DNA of 64,000 nucleotides, taken from contig DATHTE010000062.1 of the NCBI GenBank assembly GCA_035463475.1, forward strand, positions 1 through 64,000, in the 5' to 3' direction. The first letter of the stretch is position 1. Every line of letters begins with the position of its first letter. This document shows positions 16,060 to 24,926 of the stretch, in pieces. The position numbers and the translations under genes are program-made. This stretch comes from JACPDI01 sp035463475 (GTDB lineage: Bacteria > Acidobacteriota > Vicinamibacteria > Vicinamibacterales > 2-12-FULL-66-21). Under the pieces are notes generated by a model. It made no database searches. It had not been told where the DNA came from and was given only the letters and a program-made list of their open reading frames with translations.

Positions 16060-16956
16060 ATCACGCGTTGTCGCCAGGGCGGCCGCGAGCAGCACCGCTT
16101 CGATCATGCTGGAGGGATCCGCCACGCCGCGGCCGGCAATGTCGAACGCGGTGCCGTGATCGACCGACGTCCTGACGATCGGAAGCCCCAACGTTACATT
16201 GACCGCGCGCCCGAACGCCAGCAGCTTCACCGGAATCAGCCCCTGATCGTGATAGCACGCGATGACCGCGTCGAACTCGGGGCGGCCGCCGCTGCCGCCG
16301 CGAGCCGCCCGGAGGAACACGGTGTCGGCCGGGAACGGCCCTCCCACGTCGATGCCGCGCGCGCGGCATTCCGTCACCACCGGCGCCAGCACGTCGCGCT
16401 CCTCCGTCCCGATCACGCCGTGCTCCCCCGCGTGCGGGTTCAAGCCCGCGACCGCGAGGCGCGGGCGCGCGACGCCGAAGCGCGGGAGCCACTCCGCCGC
16501 CAGCTCGATCGCATCGCGCAGCGTCGCGGCGTCGAGCACCCGCGGCACGTCCCGGAGCGCCACGTGCACCGTCGCCAGGACGACGCGCAGCGCTTCGGAG
16601 TGGAACATCATCGCCACGCGCGGCGCGCGCGTCAGCTCCCGCAGCAGCTCCGTGTGCCCGCGCCACGGCAGCCCTGCCAGCGCAAACGCTTCCTTGTTGA
16701 TCGGGGCTGTGGCAATCGCCGCCACGCGGCCGTCGAGCGCGTCCCGCACCGCCCGCCGAATCGCGTCGTGCGCCGCGCGGCCGGCTTCAGCGGAGAGCGT
16801 ACCCGGGGGATAACGCGGCAGTTCGTCCTCCGGCGGGCCGTAGAGGACTACCTCGCACGCGGCGCGGACGCGCGGGTCTGCCGCTGCTTTTCGTGCGACC
16901 TCCGGCCCGATACCGGACGGGTCGCCGCAGGTGATCGCTATCTTCTGCAACCGCAC
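16048..16956 (-). CDS. pdxA: 4-hydroxythreonine-4-phosphate dehydrogenase
   Basis: A 302-residue PdxA, catalysing NAD-dependent oxidation and decarboxylation of 4-phosphohydroxy-L-threonine in pyridoxal-phosphate biosynthesis. Family motifs are in order: ITCGDPSGIGPEVARKA, TAPINKEAFALAG, WRGHTELL, GLNPHAGEHGVIG, VIACYHDQGLIPVK and RTSVDHGTAFDIAGRG. The histidines of GHTE, YHDQ and DHGTA form the divalent-metal site. The start appears to be GTG at 16956, overlapping the end of the upstream PSP1-domain gene by 19 bp. It is a few residues shorter than E. coli PdxA (329). Confidence 0.95.
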   Translation of the reverse strand: MRLQKIAITCGDPSGIGPEVARKAAADPRVRAACEVVLYGPPEDELPRYPPGTLSAEAGRAAHDAIRRAVRDALDGRVAAIATAPINKEAFALAGLPWRGHTELLRELTRAPRVAMMFHSEALRVVLATVHVALRDVPRVLDAATLRDAIELAAEWLPRFGVARPRLAVAGLNPHAGEHGVIGTEERDVLAPVVTECRARGIDVGGPFPADTVFLRAARGGSGGRPEFDAVIACYHDQGLIPVKLLAFGRAVNVTLGLPIVRTSVDHGTAFDIAGRGVADPSSMIEAVLLAAALATTRDVRI

Positions 16957-17777
16957 GAGCCGCCCGTTCCGCAGCCGCCCTCGCCGCAGCCTGAGCCACA
17001 GCCGGGGCCGGTCGGGTTGTCACAGCCGCCGTTCTCGGCGCATCCGCCGTGCTTCACACCCTTGCCGTTGGGGATTTCGTACCGGAGGCAGCACTTGAGC
17101 CGCCCGCACATGCCGGACAGGCGCGATGGATTGAGACTGAGGTTCTGCTGCTTGGCCATCCGGATGGTCACCGGCTCGAACGACCCCAGCCACGTCGTGC
17201 AGCAGAGCGGGCGCCCGCAGGGACCGTAGCCCCCCAGCATCTTGGCCTCGTCCCGCACCCCGATCTGCCGCATCTCGATGCGCATGCGGAAGTGCGCGGC
17301 GAGCTCACGCACCAGCTCGCGGAAGTCCACCCGCTCCTCGGCGGTGTAATAAAAGATGATGCGGGAGCCGTCGAACAGCTGCTCGACCCGCGTCAGCTTC
17401 ATCGCCAGACCGTGCTCGCGGATCTTGAGGGCGCAGAACTGGAAGGCGTCGCGTTCGCGCTGCTCGTGGCGGAGCCGCGCCATGAGGTCTTCGCGGGTCG
17501 CGCGGCGCACCACGCGTCTCGGCGAGTCCTGTGCGGGCTCGCGCTTCCCGGCGACCGCCGGAATGCTCGCGGTCACGCGCCCGAGCGCGCTCCCCTGCCC
17601 GGTCTCGACGACGACGGTGTCACCTGGTTTGAGCGGCGAAGGGCGGGAAACGTCCGGCGGCGGCGCCGCCGCGATGGCCGCCTCCGGCGCCGGCTCGGTC
17701 AACGACGGCAGATCCGGCAGCAGGAAGGTCTGCGCGCGGCCCACCGGCGAGAATTTGACGCTGACGAAAGCAGACAT
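16938..17777 (-). CDS. RicT/YaaT-like PSP1-domain protein
   Basis: A 279-residue PSP1-domain protein. The C-terminal core has the conserved FYYTAEERVDFRELVRELA, the cysteine signature GYGPCGRPLCCTTWL, and LSGMCGRLKCCLRYE. In Bacillus RicT these cysteines help bind a [4Fe-4S] cluster in a complex affecting RNase Y. The role in Acidobacteriota is unproven, but the gene commonly lies next to holB, as here (36 bp gap). The N-terminal ~70 residues hold a Pro/Ala-rich linker and a KOW-like GDTVVVETGQGSALGRV segment. The tail is rich in Cys and Gly (GCGSGCGEGGCG). ATG at 17777 is preferred over a TTG nine bases upstream. Confidence 0.85.
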   Translation of the reverse strand: MSAFVSVKFSPVGRAQTFLLPDLPSLTEPAPEAAIAAAPPPDVSRPSPLKPGDTVVVETGQGSALGRVTASIPAVAGKREPAQDSPRRVVRRATREDLMARLRHEQRERDAFQFCALKIREHGLAMKLTRVEQLFDGSRIIFYYTAEERVDFRELVRELAAHFRMRIEMRQIGVRDEAKMLGGYGPCGRPLCCTTWLGSFEPVTIRMAKQQNLSLNPSRLSGMCGRLKCCLRYEIPNGKGVKHGGCAENGGCDNPTGPGCGSGCGEGGCGTGGSCGCRR

Positions 17778-17813
17778 CGGCCGCAATCTATGGACGGCCG
17801 CCGCGCCCGCGCG

Positions 17814-18812
17814 TCAGATCTCGAGTGCGACCCAGTCCGCGACGATCTTGGGACTGGCATTCCGCTCGAGCGCCACGGACGCGCGATCGACCGCCGAAAA
17901 CGCGCGCAGCACGCGTTCCGCCGCGAACGCCGGCAGCAGCGTGTCGAGCTGCGCCTTGATGTCGGCGTTCGCCAGCAGAGCGTCCTCCGCGCGGCTGGAC
18001 AGGACTCCCAAGTCCCTGAGAATCGACGAGACGGCGCGCAGTCGTTCCGCGACGGTCGCGCGGTCCGCCCCGCTTCGCGGCCCCGCCAGGAGCCCTTTGG
18101 CCCCCTCGAGTCGTTGCGGGACCCGCCCGTTGGCGACGGCGCGCAGCAACTGCGTCGCGATTTCGCGCGCGGCCGTCAGTTCCCCCCGCTGCGCGGCGAG
18201 CGCGCGTCCCACGCTGCCATCCGCGATGGCGGACGCCGCACGCGCGTCCGCCTCGCCGAAATTGTAGCGCTCGCGCAGCACCGCCGCGATGTCCGCCTCG
18301 CTGACCCGCCCGAACCGCAGGCGGTAGCACCTCGACAGGACGGTCGGCAGCAGTCTGTCCGGCTGAGACGTCACCAGGATGAACACCGACCCTGGCGGCG
18401 GCTCCTCCAGCGACTTCAGCAACGCGTCCTGCGCATTGAGGATCAGCGCGTCCGCCTCGTCGATGATGAAGACGCGGACCCGCCCCTCGAACGGCCGATA
18501 GGCGCTCGCCTGGATGACCTGCTCTCGGACGATCTCCGTCTTGATCGCGCCAGAGTCCCCGGGCTCCAGGACCACGACATCCGGGTGTGCGCCACGGGCG
18601 ATCCGGCGGCACGCGGCGCAGCGGCCGCATGCGCCTCCGGCGGGATCGCGCTGCAGGCAGTTCAGTTCCTGCGCCAGGGCGATCGCCGTCGTCCGCTTGC
18701 CGACGCCGTCGGGGCCGTCGAAGAGCAGGGTCGGCGGAAGCGTATTCCGCGCGATGGCGCCGGCGAGCAGGTCCAACAGCCGCCGGTGGCCACGAACGTC
18801 GCGCAGGGGCAT
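17814..18812 (-). CDS. holB: DNA polymerase III delta' subunit
   Basis: A 332-residue clamp-loader ATPase relative. It has Walker A DGPDGVGKRTTAIALA, a four-cysteine zinc module (C in GGACGRCAACRR plus the earlier NCLQRD), the Walker B-like FIIDEADALILNAQDALLK, and the arginine-finger/sensor region SRCYRLRF. Delta' is part of the complex that loads the beta clamp at replication forks. The intact Walker A lysine is worth noting because many delta' subunits lack it. The C-terminal third is variable. The usual neighbour tmk is absent, while the downstream PSP1 gene keeps the common order. Confidence 0.9.
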   Translation of the reverse strand: MPLRDVRGHRRLLDLLAGAIARNTLPPTLLFDGPDGVGKRTTAIALAQELNCLQRDPAGGACGRCAACRRIARGAHPDVVVLEPGDSGAIKTEIVREQVIQASAYRPFEGRVRVFIIDEADALILNAQDALLKSLEEPPPGSVFILVTSQPDRLLPTVLSRCYRLRFGRVSEADIAAVLRERYNFGEADARAASAIADGSVGRALAAQRGELTAAREIATQLLRAVANGRVPQRLEGAKGLLAGPRSGADRATVAERLRAVSSILRDLGVLSSRAEDALLANADIKAQLDTLLPAFAAERVLRAFSAVDRASVALERNASPKIVADWVALEI

Positions 18813-19149
18813 CCGGCGGGAATGCTACCACGGGGGAGACCAGTCCGCATCGTTTGCGCACGATAAGCCTGCCGACGGACGCCGCTTCGTGAGCCGGTCG
18901 GCGGCGCGGAAAAACGCGCGTTCGGCAACGCCGTTCGCGACCCGCGCAGGGTCCCACTTGCCGACGCGAACGGGCGGCGGCCGCCCGGTTCGCGCCCGGC
19001 GTCACCCTGCACGGCGGTCACGCCTGCCGCGCGTTTTATTTGATCGGATCGCGCCGCCTCCAACGGCTCTCGAATCGACGTCCGTCGGCAAGGCCTCAAT
19101 TGCTAATAATGCGTCCTGGTGTGGGAGACTGACCATCCGGAGGGTGCAG
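18813..19149. other. Intergenic region with GC-rich hairpin between holB and PPC gene
   Basis: These 337 bp separate two divergent genes and must hold both promoters. A near-perfect hairpin lies at 18966-18993, pairing GCGAACGGGCGGC with GCCGCCCGGTTCGC apart from one bulged base. The last ~100 bp before 19150 are less GC-rich (TTTTATTTGATC, TTGCTAATAATG) and could hold the promoter of the plus-strand gene. No coding region or RNA gene was recognised. Confidence 0.4.
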
Positions 19150-19569
19150 ATGCGCTACGCGCGGCTTGGCGACGCGTTCCTGGTGCGGCTTGAAACCGGC
19201 GAAGAGATCGTCGGCGGCGTGGCGGAGTTCGCGCGCGCGCATTCGATCGACGCGGCGGAAGTGACCGGCCTCGGCTCGGCCTACGACGTCGTCCTCGGGT
19301 ACTTCGATCGCACGACGAAGCAGTACGACCGGCACCACGTCGCCGGCGAAGTAGAGATCGTGTCGCTGCTGGGGAACGTCGCGTTAAAGGAAGGGGCCGC
19401 CTTCCCGCACCTGCACGTGACGGTCAGCGGCCGCGACTACCGCCCTTTCGCAGGGCATTTCTTCGAGGGGAAAACCGCGGCGACCTGTGAGCTCGTCCTC
19501 CGACCGCTGAGGGGGTACGCGCAGCGAACGAAAGACGAGGCGACGGGGTTGTTTCTCCTGGATCTCTGA
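19150..19569 (+). CDS. PPC-domain (DUF296) DNA-binding-like protein
   Basis: A 139-residue single-domain protein of the PPC/DUF296 family. Characteristic features are the start RYARLGDAFLVRLETGEEIV, GLGSAYDVVLGYFD, and the histidine pair in FPHLHVTVSG with HFFEGKTAATCELVLRPL near the end. Family members form trimers and bind metal through the conserved histidines. Plant homologues carry AT-hooks and bind DNA, but bacterial ones lack them and their role is unclear. The ATG at 19150 follows GGAGGGTGCAG, a clear ribosome-binding site. The gene stands alone between divergent holB and convergent PBP1A. Confidence 0.85.
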   Translation: MRYARLGDAFLVRLETGEEIVGGVAEFARAHSIDAAEVTGLGSAYDVVLGYFDRTTKQYDRHHVAGEVEIVSLLGNVALKEGAAFPHLHVTVSGRDYRPFAGHFFEGKTAATCELVLRPLRGYAQRTKDEATGLFLLDL

Positions 19570-19605
19570 TCACCTGACCTGAAGCCCGACGCCTGGAGCC
19601 CGACG

Positions 19606-21975
19606 TTAGCCGCCAGGCGTCCTCGGCGGCTCCTTCTTCTTCTCGTCCTCTTTCTTCTTCTTGTCGTCCTTGTCGTCACCGCGACCGAACAGCCGAGACC
19701 AGAAGCCGCGTTTCTTCTTCGGCTCCTCGGGCTTGACCGTCTCGGCCCCGGGCGCCGGCGATCCGCTCGTCGCGGCCGCAACGGGCGGAGGGCCCACGGG
19801 CGCGGGCGGCGCGCCGGTCGGCAGGCCGACCTCCGACGCGTCCACCGGCTTCTGCTGCCCGCCCGCGCCGAAGAAGCCGGCGAGACGATCCATGAACGAG
19901 CGCTCGGGATGCAGCGGGCAGACGGTGGCCGGCTGCGTGCCCCTGCGGAAGTACTCGGTGTAGATGAGCGAGCGCGATTCGACGAATCCATCCGCGGTCT
20001 CGACCGGGACGTTGCCGCAGCCGTCGTTCGGGAGTTTCCCGGACAGCCGGCAGATGTTCACTGCGACGACGTCCTTCGGCCGGTTCAGCCACTCCGGTTT
20101 CGCGCCGCGCGTGGCCGCCTTCATGAACCGCGCCCAGAGTGGAACGGCAAGGTCGCCGGCATAGCCGTCCGGCACGATCGTGCGCGGCCGGTCGAAGCCT
20201 ACCCACACGCCGGCAACGAGCGACGGCGTGAAGCCCACGAACCAGGCGTCGAAGAAGTCGTTGGTGGTGCCGGTCTTTCCGGCCGCGGGCAGCAGAAAGC
20301 CCTCGCGCCGGGCGCGATAGCCGGTGCCCGCGTTGACGACGTCGGCGAGCATGTCGGCCATCAGGAACGCGGTGGCCTCGCCGACCGCCCGGCGCGGCTC
20401 GTTCTTGTGCTCGGCCAGCACGTTGCCGTCGCTGTCCTCGACTCGGCGGATCAGCACGGTCCGACGCACTTCGCCGCCGTTCGCGAACGCGGCGTACGCC
20501 GCCGTCAGCGATTCGAGCGTGACGACGCCTGCGCCCAGCGCGAGCGACGGGACGCTGGGCGGCGTTCCTACTTCGAGCTTCTGCGCGTAGCTGACCGCGG
20601 TCGGGATCCCGACCTGCCGCAGGAGCTGCACGGCGGCGCGATTGCTGGAGGTCCGCAGCGCCGCGCGCAGCGTCATCGAGCTTGCGGTCGAGTGCCCGTC
20701 TTCCGGCGTCCACTCCCCTTCGGTGGTCAGCACGGGATCGTCCAGATTGGTGATGAGCGATGCGGGAGAGTAGCCGTTCTCCAGCGCCGCCGCGAAGACG
20801 AACGGCTTGAACGCCGACCCCGGCTGCCGTCGCGCCTGCACCGCGCGGTTGAAGGGGCTGTCCTTGAAGTCGCGCCCCCCCACCATCACCGGCACGTGAC
20901 CGGTCCGCGGGTCAATCGCGATCAGGGCCCCCTGCAGGTAGTCCGGCGTGACCGACTCCCCGGTTGCCGCCGCCTCGACCAATTCCGCGCGTGGACGCTC
21001 CGCGAACGAGCGGTGCCGCTCGATCTCGGCCAGCTCCTCCTCGAGGAGCTCCTCCGCCGCTTGCTGAAGCTCCGAATCGAGCGTGGTGTACACCTTGAGG
21101 CCGCCCTGGTACACCCGCTGCCATCCGAATTTCTCCACGAGCTGACGCCGGACCTGTTCCTTGAAGTACAGCCCGAAACGCTCCTCGAGCTGCAGGCCGT
21201 TCTTCAGCGCGACCTTCGCCGCCCGCGCCTGCTCGTACTCGGCGCGCGTGATCGCGCCGGTGGACAACATCGCCTGCAGCACGACGTTGCGCCGCGACGT
21301 CGCGCGCTCCAGGTTGATCGTCGGCGCGTAGGCGGACGGAGACTGGATCACCCCCGCGAGGAGCGCGGCCTCGGCGAGGCCGAGGTCACGCGCGGGCCTG
21401 CCGAAGAACCCGCGCGACGCTGCCTCAGCGCCGTACAGTCCATCCCCGAAATACACTTTGTTGAGGTACAGCTCGAGGATACGGTCTTTCGAATACGTGT
21501 GCTCGAGACGCGACGCCAGCACCACTTCCTTGAGCTTGCGGCGCAGCGTCTTGTCGCGGGTCAGGAAGCTCTGTCGGGCGAGCTGCTGCGTGATGGTGCT
21601 TCCACCCTCGGCGCGCCGCCCTTCCCGCACGTTGTTGAGAAACGCCGCGCCCACCCTGATGACGTCGATGCCGCTGTGCTCGTAGAAGCGCTGGTCCTCG
21701 ACCGCGATCACCGCTTTTCGCAGCAGCGGCGACATCTCCTCGAGAGGAATCTCGATGCGCTGCTCCTTGAAGACGGTGAAGACCGGCCGGTCCGCAGCGT
21801 CGTAGATCGTGGTTCGCTGCGCCATGTCCCCGATACCGGTAATCGCCTGGGGGCCGGGCAGCCGCATGGTCACGTCGTAGCTGAACCACGCGAGCGCGCC
21901 GGCAGCGCCCCACGAAATCAGCGCCGCGATGACAAAAGCGAGGGTGACGAGGTGCCGTCGGTAGGCCAGAGCCAT
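19606..21975 (-). CDS. mrcA: Penicillin-binding protein 1A (bifunctional class A PBP)
   Basis: A 789-residue class A PBP that polymerises glycan strands and cross-links peptides in the periplasm. It has an N-terminal membrane anchor (TLAFVIAALISWGAAGALAW). The GT51 domain contains AVEDQRFYEHSGID (E93 catalytic), EGGSTITQQLARQ and RKLKEVVLASRLE. The transpeptidase domain contains QPGSAFKP (nucleophile S near 387), RTSSNRA (SxN) and AGKTGTTN (KTG near 567). The C-terminal ~110 residues are unusual: a Pro/Ala-rich linker followed by a highly charged Lys/Asp/Glu tail (DDKDDKKKKEDEKKKEPP), probably disordered. The gene is single and monocistronic, convergent with the PPC gene. Confidence 0.95.
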   Translation of the reverse strand: MALAYRRHLVTLAFVIAALISWGAAGALAWFSYDVTMRLPGPQAITGIGDMAQRTTIYDAADRPVFTVFKEQRIEIPLEEMSPLLRKAVIAVEDQRFYEHSGIDVIRVGAAFLNNVREGRRAEGGSTITQQLARQSFLTRDKTLRRKLKEVVLASRLEHTYSKDRILELYLNKVYFGDGLYGAEAASRGFFGRPARDLGLAEAALLAGVIQSPSAYAPTINLERATSRRNVVLQAMLSTGAITRAEYEQARAAKVALKNGLQLEERFGLYFKEQVRRQLVEKFGWQRVYQGGLKVYTTLDSELQQAAEELLEEELAEIERHRSFAERPRAELVEAAATGESVTPDYLQGALIAIDPRTGHVPVMVGGRDFKDSPFNRAVQARRQPGSAFKPFVFAAALENGYSPASLITNLDDPVLTTEGEWTPEDGHSTASSMTLRAALRTSSNRAAVQLLRQVGIPTAVSYAQKLEVGTPPSVPSLALGAGVVTLESLTAAYAAFANGGEVRRTVLIRRVEDSDGNVLAEHKNEPRRAVGEATAFLMADMLADVVNAGTGYRARREGFLLPAAGKTGTTNDFFDAWFVGFTPSLVAGVWVGFDRPRTIVPDGYAGDLAVPLWARFMKAATRGAKPEWLNRPKDVVAVNICRLSGKLPNDGCGNVPVETADGFVESRSLIYTEYFRRGTQPATVCPLHPERSFMDRLAGFFGAGGQQKPVDASEVGLPTGAPPAPVGPPPVAAATSGSPAPGAETVKPEEPKKKRGFWSRLFGRGDDKDDKKKKEDEKKKEPPRTPGG

Positions 21976-22102
21976 GGACAGATGAGTGCCTCAGCGCGTA
22001 CCAATGCAAGGCGCAATCCCCGGCGGGAACGCGCCGCCCGGATCAGGAGAGCGTATCACTTCCGGCGGCTCGCGGCAGAGCGGTAGCTGGGTACCGAGTC
22101 AC

Positions 22103-22133
22103 CCCCGGACGACCTCAGCCAGGTCGTCCGGGG
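22103..22133 (-). terminator. Perfect 13-bp hairpin after the haloperoxidase gene
   Basis: CCCCGGACGACCT and its exact complement AGGTCGTCCGGGG flank a 5-nt CAGCC loop, 15 bp after the end of the minus-strand haloperoxidase gene and upstream of the PBP1A gene. The stem is strong enough to act as a terminator, but no T-rich tract follows on the minus strand, so an RNA-stability or Rho-linked role is equally possible. Confidence 0.5.
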
Positions 22134-22148
22134 TGCTGGCGCAAGGCG

Positions 22149-23402
22149 TTACTCCCGATCCTCGATCTTACGCAGGTTGTGCTTGTAGACGTGGGTTGCG
22201 ACCTCGCGACCCAGCCGGCCTCCCACCTCCTGATCGAATCTGAAGTGGATGCCGCCGTACACGCGCGCGTCGTCGACGTTCGCGGTGATCTGCTTGAACG
22301 TCGTGTAATGGAAGGTGAGGCCAGCGATGCTCGGGACGAACGGGTTCGACAGCTCGATCGAGTGCCCTCCGGCGCCATACAGCCGCCTCAGGATCTCGGC
22401 ACCGCCGTTGCTGCCGGACGCGTGGTTCGACGGATAACTCGGAAAACAGGGCGTGGGGATGAACGTCGCAAAGCTCGCATCGGGGTCGGTCCTGGGGTTG
22501 TCGTCCGCGTCCCCCGCCCGGATCGCCGTTTCCGGCCGCCAGTAGTTGTAGTGGTACTTGGTGGCGAAGGAGGCGACGAGCGCGTCGTTGATCGCCATGT
22601 TGAGCAGCGCCAGCGCGCGCGCGTTTTCCGTGAGCGTAGCCTGCCGGCCGGCGGCAATCTGCCTCAGGACCGAGCTGAACACGAAGGTGGGCGAAGACGC
22701 GGCGTAGAACCGCACCACGTCCGCCCGATCCGGCGGACGCTCGGTGCTGCTGGCGCTCCCGACGGACTTCACCTCGTTGTAGTCCTTCGCGTAGCGCGTG
22801 CTGGTCAGCGCGGGCGGGGGATCCGGAATGAACTGCGCGGCGCTGGGAATGCCGAAGGGGGTCACGTTGCCCCAGTTCAGGAACACTCCGCCCGTGCATC
22901 CCGTCGTGAGCTGCCACTGCCCCGGCTCGACGGACGTAGGAATAAAGACGGCGGGCGGGCTCGAGCCGTCGTTCGCGCGGCTGGCAATCATGGCCGCCGC
23001 CGCGCTTTCTCCCGTCGCGATGCCGGCCTCCTTCTCCGGGCCGTCCGGTATCGCCGCCAGCGAGTTGGCGCGAAGGGCGTCCAGGGAGGCCGCGTTCCCC
23101 GGAAAGTACGTCGTGAGCACCCGGTGCGCGGCGGCAATCGCGGCGGCCTCGGCCGAGGCGCCGGCGGGGGCGACAATACCGAGATACGGCTCGTATTCTC
23201 CGGTGACGGCGTTCACCGCCTCGAACACAGCGAGCTGCACGATGGCCCCGAAGCGAGCCTGCGCGAACGGGTTCACCGGTGGACTCTGGGTGTTCAGCGT
23301 TGTCACGGCCGTCGCATTCCAGTCCAGGACGACGTCGGCGCCCGCGAGTGCCGGCCCGATTGCCAGGAGCCCCGCGATGTAGAGGACGATCCGCCGTTTC
23401 AT
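22149..23402 (-). CDS. Vanadium-dependent haloperoxidase-like exported protein
   Basis: A 417-residue protein with a signal peptide (MKRRIVLYIAGLLAIGPALA). It carries the three-part vanadate/phosphate site of the PAP2/vanadium haloperoxidase fold: K-x6-RP in KYHYNYWRPETAIR (near 282), a modified PSGH in YPSNHASGS, and R-x5-H-x3-D in RVYGGIHFRFDQ near the end. Such enzymes oxidise halides with peroxide or act as phosphatases; the spacing and length fit the bacterial VCPO-like group. The start at 23402 is chosen over 23471 because a ribosome-binding site (GGGAAGGG) and the signal peptide begin there. A strong hairpin follows the gene. Substrate is unknown. Confidence 0.85.
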   Translation of the reverse strand: MKRRIVLYIAGLLAIGPALAGADVVLDWNATAVTTLNTQSPPVNPFAQARFGAIVQLAVFEAVNAVTGEYEPYLGIVAPAGASAEAAAIAAAHRVLTTYFPGNAASLDALRANSLAAIPDGPEKEAGIATGESAAAAMIASRANDGSSPPAVFIPTSVEPGQWQLTTGCTGGVFLNWGNVTPFGIPSAAQFIPDPPPALTSTRYAKDYNEVKSVGSASSTERPPDRADVVRFYAASSPTFVFSSVLRQIAAGRQATLTENARALALLNMAINDALVASFATKYHYNYWRPETAIRAGDADDNPRTDPDASFATFIPTPCFPSYPSNHASGSNGGAEILRRLYGAGGHSIELSNPFVPSIAGLTFHYTTFKQITANVDDARVYGGIHFRFDQEVGGRLGREVATHVYKHNLRKIEDRE

Positions 23403-23666
23403 GGGCACACCCTTCCCGCCTCGCGTGGAGGCACACAGACACAACGGATTGACGTGACGGAGTAGGGCCAACGTCCGCGCGTATTGATGGAAGATGATTG
23501 CGGATGCGTTCCACGGCGAGCGTGCCTGCCGGCCGGGGAGCGGGCACTATAGACGAGCGGAGCTGTCAAGGCAAGTGCGCCAGCCCGACAGCGAGCCCGC
23601 GCGCGATGCTACAATTCCGCTCCATGATCTCGGTCTCGCGCGCCAGGACGCGAGAGGACGTCCACG

Positions 23667-24926
23667 ATGTGGACGCGAATCGCGTCGGCGCTTGACCACG
23701 CGGCCTTCACCACGGCCGCGCTGGCCGCCGTCCTGACGGCCGGGACCTTCATCCCGTTGACCGCGGCAACGCGGGCGCCGTTCGACATCAACACGGCCCG
23801 GCTCGCGTGGCTGGCCTGGGCGGGCGTGGCCGCTGGCGGCGCCGCCGTCCGCCGGCTTTCGCGCCTGGAGAGCGGCGCGCGCCGCCGCCGGCGGACGCGT
23901 CTCCTTCTCGCGGCGCTGCTGGTATGGGCGCTGCTGGCCGGTGCGCGGCGGCTGCTCCCTGCCGGCGAGGGGTTGGTCGCGGAGTACTTCCGAAACCCGT
24001 CGTGGGCGGAGCCGCCGGCGTTTTCCATCACCGACCGTGAGCCGTCCACCGCAACCATGATGCGCCGATGGGCCGGCCGCCCGCCGCAGCAGTTCAGCGT
24101 GCGGTGGGTCGGCTCCCTCGCGATCCCGCGCGCGGGCCTTTATACCTTCACGACCTCGTCGGATGACGGGTCCGAGTTGTTCATCGACGGTCGTTTCGTC
24201 GTTGACAACCGCGGAGCGCACGCCGTTGTGACGCGGTCGGGCAGCATTCGGCTGGAGCGCGGGGTCTACCCGATCGTGCTGCGCTACGCGCAGTTCGGCG
24301 GCGAAGCTGCGCTCGGCTGGACCTGGTCCCGAGAGGGCTCCGGCACCAAGGCGGTGCCCCCGTGGGTGCTGTCGCGACGCGTGACCGCCTTCAGCGTGGT
24401 GATGGCGGCCCGGATCATCGACGTGACAATACCGATGGCCGCGCTCCTGAGCGCCCTCGCGACAGTGTGGTACCTGGGCGCCGTGCTGAGGGACGCCGGC
24501 AATGGCGTACTCGCGACGGCCGTATTCGTCGCGGCGCTGTTCGTCCGCTGGCCGGACGCGCAGCAGCCCTTCTACCAGGCCGTGGGGAGGACGTCTCGCG
24601 ATCTCAACGTCGCCGTGGCGCGCGGCGTGACCGAGTTCGGCGCCTTCCACGCCAATCTGAACACCCCCCTGAGCGGCGAGTACGTGCTCCCCGCGAGTGT
24701 GCTGGAAATGCTGGCGATGCTGCGAACGCACGGGATCGAGCGCTACCAGATCTCCGACACGATCGCGGCGGACGCCTGGGTGGCGCAGCAAATCGTGGTG
24801 TCGGCCTGGCCGCGGAAGCTCGAGCGAGATGCGCGCGCGAGGTTCGTCCACAACGCGGAACCGGTCCCGGCGGCATGCAGGCTGATCGAGAAGCGGAGGG
24901 AAGTGACTCTTGTTCATTGTCCTTAG
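23667..24926 (+). CDS. PA14-domain membrane protein
   Basis: A 419-residue protein with two or three N-terminal membrane helices, then a PA14-type beta-barrel domain (residues of about 100-230: GEGLVAEYFRNPSW, FTTSSDDGSELFIDGR, VVDNRGAHA, GSIRLERGVYPIVLRYAQFG). Further helices and a soluble C-terminal domain follow. PA14 domains bind carbohydrate in glycosidases, adhesins and toxins. The region of about residues 15-290 is clearly homologous to an internal segment of the protein encoded at 26256-28829. The stop overlaps the next gene by 17 bp, so three membrane-protein genes appear to be co-translated. Function is unknown; envelope polysaccharide handling is a reasonable guess. Confidence 0.75.
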   Translation: MWTRIASALDHAAFTTAALAAVLTAGTFIPLTAATRAPFDINTARLAWLAWAGVAAGGAAVRRLSRLESGARRRRRTRLLLAALLVWALLAGARRLLPAGEGLVAEYFRNPSWAEPPAFSITDREPSTATMMRRWAGRPPQQFSVRWVGSLAIPRAGLYTFTTSSDDGSELFIDGRFVVDNRGAHAVVTRSGSIRLERGVYPIVLRYAQFGGEAALGWTWSREGSGTKAVPPWVLSRRVTAFSVVMAARIIDVTIPMAALLSALATVWYLGAVLRDAGNGVLATAVFVAALFVRWPDAQQPFYQAVGRTSRDLNVAVARGVTEFGAFHANLNTPLSGEYVLPASVLEMLAMLRTHGIERYQISDTIAADAWVAQQIVVSAWPRKLERDARARFVHNAEPVPAACRLIEKRREVTLVHCP